Assembly: GCF_026385485.1 (NCBI RefSeq)
Contig: NZ_JANIDX010000004.1
Span: 165,702-229,701, forward strand
Direction of reading: 5' to 3'
DNA from: Bombella pollinis
Lineage (GTDB): Bacteria > Pseudomonadota > Alphaproteobacteria > Acetobacterales > Acetobacteraceae
Length of the DNA stretch: 64,000 bases
This document shows positions 61,539 through 64,000 of this stretch, piece by piece. Position numbers and translations under genes: made by a program. Positions within the stretch are counted from its first letter, which is position 1; each line of letters begins with the position of its first letter. The notes under the pieces are model-generated. The model did no database searches, had not been told where the DNA came from, and saw nothing but the letters and a program-made list of their open reading frames with translations.

Positions 61539-63428
61539 ATGTTGGACATTAAAACTTTTGGACCGCAGGGCGGTAATGTCCTCTATAAGGCTCTCTCTCA
61601 CCCGCTGATTGTTGAGGAGATGAAAACGCTGGAGGCGGCGTTAAAAGGCAAGAGAGTTGCTTTTTATGACCCTGATGAGTACGCCCCTACGTTATGTGGG
61701 CTTTATCCCGCTATTCAACCGGCTTTGATTTTAACGCATGATAGTGAGCAAGTTGGTCAGGCTGATGGCCTAGGCGGGCAGAAGTGCGCCATTGTTCACG
61801 CGGCTAATTGTGATGTGGATGCCATCCTCGCTTTGTCGTTTGAGGATGCTAAAATGCGTTCCCGCCTTGGGGCATTTATAGGGGCTATACCGCTTTATAC
61901 ATTGGGTATAGCGCGCCTGCCAGATATGTTCTTCCCCTATAAGCGGCCTTATTTAGATAAATGTAATTTCGCAACTAATTTTGCCTTCTTTCGCGAGACA
62001 GAACATTTCAGCACCCGCTTAGTCACGGCGAATTATTGGTCTAATTACGGGGCAGAGTCTTTACGCTATTGGCTCCGTCTTTACGATGAGCAGGGCCTTA
62101 TTCTGGCAGAATGGCATCATGATGTAGAGAACCCCGCCGCCGGTGTGGTGATTGATAGTCAAGAGGTAAGGGAACGCTTCAATCTCCCGCATTTTACAGG
62201 GCAGCTTTTCATCCATGTAATTGGGGCAAAAGGGCATGATGTCGTAAAATACGCTCTTGATAGTTTTGGTCGCAAAGGTGACCCGAGCCTTTCTGTGACG
62301 CATGACGCTAATGCGTGGCCCTCCATGCGCTTTGCGACCCTTCCCGCGCCTGATGATGATGAGACCGTATATCTCTGGCTGCAAAATAGCCACGGCACAA
62401 CCATTCCCGCAGGGGCTATAACCCTCAACCCTATGGGGGAGGATGAGCATTACCCCATCGCTCAGCCTATCGGCCCTTATGAGACGGTTGCGCTGGATGT
62501 CGGCGCGTTATTGCCTAAATGGCGGTGGCCTGCCCAGTTGGAGTTACGCTCTGGCCAACATCTGGTTCGCCCACGGTACGAAATTGTACAGCGGGGGCGC
62601 ACACGCATTGCCCATATGAATGTCGAGCGCGCCAATTTACAACCCGACCCCGCACTTCGCACTATGTCGCCCCTCTTAGGGCGCGGGTTTGTACTGCCTT
62701 TCCCCATCCCTAATCCCGCTTTGTATGAAAGTTTCGTCCAGCCCAACCCGATGTCGGAAGCACTAACACATATGCCGCTGCGGTTGGATGTGTTTGATGA
62801 AGCCGGTCAGGAATGTGGCCAGCATTTCCTTGGCAATTTACCGCGTAATTATCAAGGGGCGATAGCCCTGCATGAGCTTCTTCAAAAACCCGGCCATGCG
62901 GAGCTTGTATATGACTTCCGCGATGGTGGGGAGGCTGACGGCTGGCCTCATGCTTTAATGCGTTATCGCCATCGCAAAACGGACCATGCGGCCGAGACGA
63001 GCTTTGGCGGGCATATCTTCAACACTATGATGACATGGCGTAACGAGCCGCAATCTTATGCTGGTCCCCCGCCGGGACTGACAACTCGGCTCTTTTTAAA
63101 GCTTGGTCAAACTCTTGATAGCACAATGCTACGGAGTTTTTGTTACTTGATTTACCCGACCTCCCTGCGTGAAGGCCGCGCCCCATCCCAAACGCGCTTG
63201 CATCTTCATGCTGCTGATGGGGCGGAGCTGGCTCAGGCTGATATTACCATCCAGCCTTCTGGCTCTTACCTTCTTCAACCGCATAAGCTGTTTGATGCTT
63301 CATTGTTAGACCAAGCAGGGGAGGGCGGTTATGTCTTAATTCGTGACTTAACATGCCGTCTTTTTGGGTATCACGGTTTAGATAATGAGGCTGGTGGTTT
63401 TTCATTAGACCATATGTTTGGTTTTTAA
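61539..63428 (+). CDS. Unknown 629-residue protein coupled to the ELM1-like gene
   Basis: I do not recognise this protein. From the ATG at 61539 it has 629 residues, no signal peptide and no membrane helix. The first 130 residues look like an alpha/beta fold (KGKRVAFYDPDEYAPTLCGL, LILTHDSEQVGQADGLGG). The rest is beta-rich with repeated Trp/Tyr and Asp/Gly motifs (YWLRLYDEQGLILAEWHHD, FIHVIGAKGHDVVKYALD, VYLWLQNSHGTTIPAG, LELRSGQHLVRPRYEI), suggesting several beta-sandwich modules. A four-base gap to the ELM1-like gene implies cotranslation. tRNA-Val follows 55 bases after the stop. A role in a glycan or envelope pathway is only a guess from the partner. Confidence 0.8.
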   Translation: MLDIKTFGPQGGNVLYKALSHPLIVEEMKTLEAALKGKRVAFYDPDEYAPTLCGLYPAIQPALILTHDSEQVGQADGLGGQKCAIVHAANCDVDAILALSFEDAKMRSRLGAFIGAIPLYTLGIARLPDMFFPYKRPYLDKCNFATNFAFFRETEHFSTRLVTANYWSNYGAESLRYWLRLYDEQGLILAEWHHDVENPAAGVVIDSQEVRERFNLPHFTGQLFIHVIGAKGHDVVKYALDSFGRKGDPSLSVTHDANAWPSMRFATLPAPDDDETVYLWLQNSHGTTIPAGAITLNPMGEDEHYPIAQPIGPYETVALDVGALLPKWRWPAQLELRSGQHLVRPRYEIVQRGRTRIAHMNVERANLQPDPALRTMSPLLGRGFVLPFPIPNPALYESFVQPNPMSEALTHMPLRLDVFDEAGQECGQHFLGNLPRNYQGAIALHELLQKPGHAELVYDFRDGGEADGWPHALMRYRHRKTDHAAETSFGGHIFNTMMTWRNEPQSYAGPPPGLTTRLFLKLGQTLDSTMLRSFCYLIYPTSLREGRAPSQTRLHLHAADGAELAQADITIQPSGSYLLQPHKLFDASLLDQAGEGGYVLIRDLTCRLFGYHGLDNEAGGFSLDHMFGF

Positions 63429-63483
63429 AGCAGCCCTCTTGCATGGGGAGAGAACAGGTGCTAGAAGCCACTCACCCCATTAA

Positions 63484-63558
63484 GGATGCGTAGCTCAGCG
63501 GTAGAGCACTGCCTTCACACGGCAGGGGTCACAGGTTCAATCCCTGTCGCATCCACCA
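63484..63558 (+). tRNA. tRNA-Val (anticodon CAC)
   Basis: A full cloverleaf is present: acceptor GGATGCG/CGCATCC, D arm GCTCAGCGGTAGAGC, anticodon stem CTGCC/GGCAG with loop TTCACAC (anticodon CAC), T arm ACAGG-TTCAATC-CCTGT, discriminator A and an encoded CCA. It reads valine codon GUG. Confidence 0.95.
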
Positions 63559-63941
63559 TAAATCCCCCTGAAACATAAGTGTTTTTAGATATTGGGTGAC
63601 GCCCAACATGCTGTCCACCGTCATTTGCGCATGACCGTGAAAATGTGCGAGCGTTCAAGAGTCTTGCCCATTCATTTTCAGGGATTTCTCCCTCAGTGAG
63701 TGCCCCTTTCTTTAAGGGCATGATTCAGGGTGACCATATGGAGGCAGCGGCTTCATCTGTAATGGGAGATGCACTGACGATAGAGGGGCGGCCATATCCT
63801 CATTATTGCGCCCATAGAACGCGTTACCGTCATGCTAACGATATACAATTATTTATGGAGCGCAGCATAAGCCTTGTTGGTACGTTTGCAGCGTGCGAAT
63901 TGTAGAAGGTAGTTAGGCTCTATTGCGTATTGGGGGTTGTG
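63559..63941. other. Gene-poor stretch downstream of tRNA-Val
   Basis: No convincing gene. It holds small inverted repeats: TTGGG/CCCAA (63592-63606) and a GCCC-CTT/AAG-GGC hairpin near 63701-63720. A 55-codon plus-strand frame from ATG 63738 to 63905 has a weak AGGGTG site and no recognisable product. No copy of the tRNA 3' end is repeated here, so there is no visible island attachment site. Confidence 0.5.
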
Positions 63942-64000
63942 ATGCGGGGCATTGTTGCGGGGATTTTGAGTTTTGTGGCGTTTGTTTTGGTGTCTGGTGA
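63942..64000 (+). CDS. Start of an exported or membrane protein gene running off the window
   Basis: An ATG at 63942 with GGGGGT upstream opens a frame reading MRGIVAGILSFVAFVLVSG to the window edge, which looks like a signal peptide or first membrane helix. GTG at 63939 is an alternative start. Too little is present to name a family. Confidence 0.4.
   Translation, partial: MRGIVAGILSFVAFVLVSG

Noticed and set aside
63515..63721. Minus-strand ORF ending in ATGIEPVTPAV
   Set aside because: The tail is the antisense translation of tRNA-Val, a well-known artefact that misleads annotation. The rest matches nothing.
63645..63905. Plus-strand ORF of 86 codons after tRNA-Val
   Set aside because: It begins at a GTG without a ribosome site, the sequence is unlike any family, and codon use looks random.

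Overview
The window reads as a piece of the main chromosome of an alphaproteobacterium, most likely an acetic acid bacterium (Acetobacteraceae). This rests on remembered resemblance of the proteins and on typical alphaproteobacterial traits: a pyruvate dehydrogenase E1 beta subunit carrying its own lipoyl domain, the eno/ftsB and tpiA/secG/pyrG/kdsA neighbourhoods, ppiD next to trp genes, and the small PurL with separate PurS and PurQ. The genus cannot be fixed from this sequence. Base composition is moderately GC-rich, and no segment stands out clearly as foreign. I see no insertion sequence, prophage, CRISPR array or rRNA operon.

Layout. Positions 1-8100: DNA repair and RNA modification (recG partial, mfd), an NsrR-like iron-sulfur regulator behind mfd, a GT32-type glycosyltransferase, rlmE and a DUF475 membrane protein. 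Positions 8181-17674: two identical tRNA-Gln genes, hemN, guaB, an RsmB-type rRNA methyltransferase, a cation/proton antiporter, an orphan OmpR-type response regulator, xth and a dipeptidase. Positions 17675-30726: a possible short upstream ORF followed by uvrC, pgsA, a large unknown lipoprotein with a PQ repeat, rpmG, ftsB, eno, a DUF3429-like membrane protein, kdsA, pyrG, secG, tpiA and ppiD. Positions 30726-41526: trpEGDC, then pdhA-pdhB-pdhC-lpd-lipA and a RatA/COQ10 protein, a coherent pyruvate dehydrogenase plus lipoate unit. Positions 41653-44554: a secreted His-rich protein, a lytic transglycosylase and a TerC-family protein. Positions 44779-51964: purB, then the tightly overlapping set purC-purS-(tandem Rap1a-like secreted protein)-purQ-purL, followed by bolA and grxD and a small secreted protein. 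Positions 52033-57895 (minus): three paralogous APC permeases, hemB and yraN. Positions 58003-64000: glyA, a DEAD-box helicase, an ELM1-family protein coupled to an unknown 629-residue protein, tRNA-Val, a gene-poor stretch and the start of a gene that leaves the window.

Most of the window is ordinary housekeeping. The least explained items are the exported, internally duplicated Rap1a/Tai-like protein whose gene overlaps purS and purQ by four bases on each side; the ELM1 plus unknown-protein pair at 60584-63428; a TerC homologue that has lost the aspartate of its first conserved motif; and the run of three permeases ahead of hemB, divergent from glyA.
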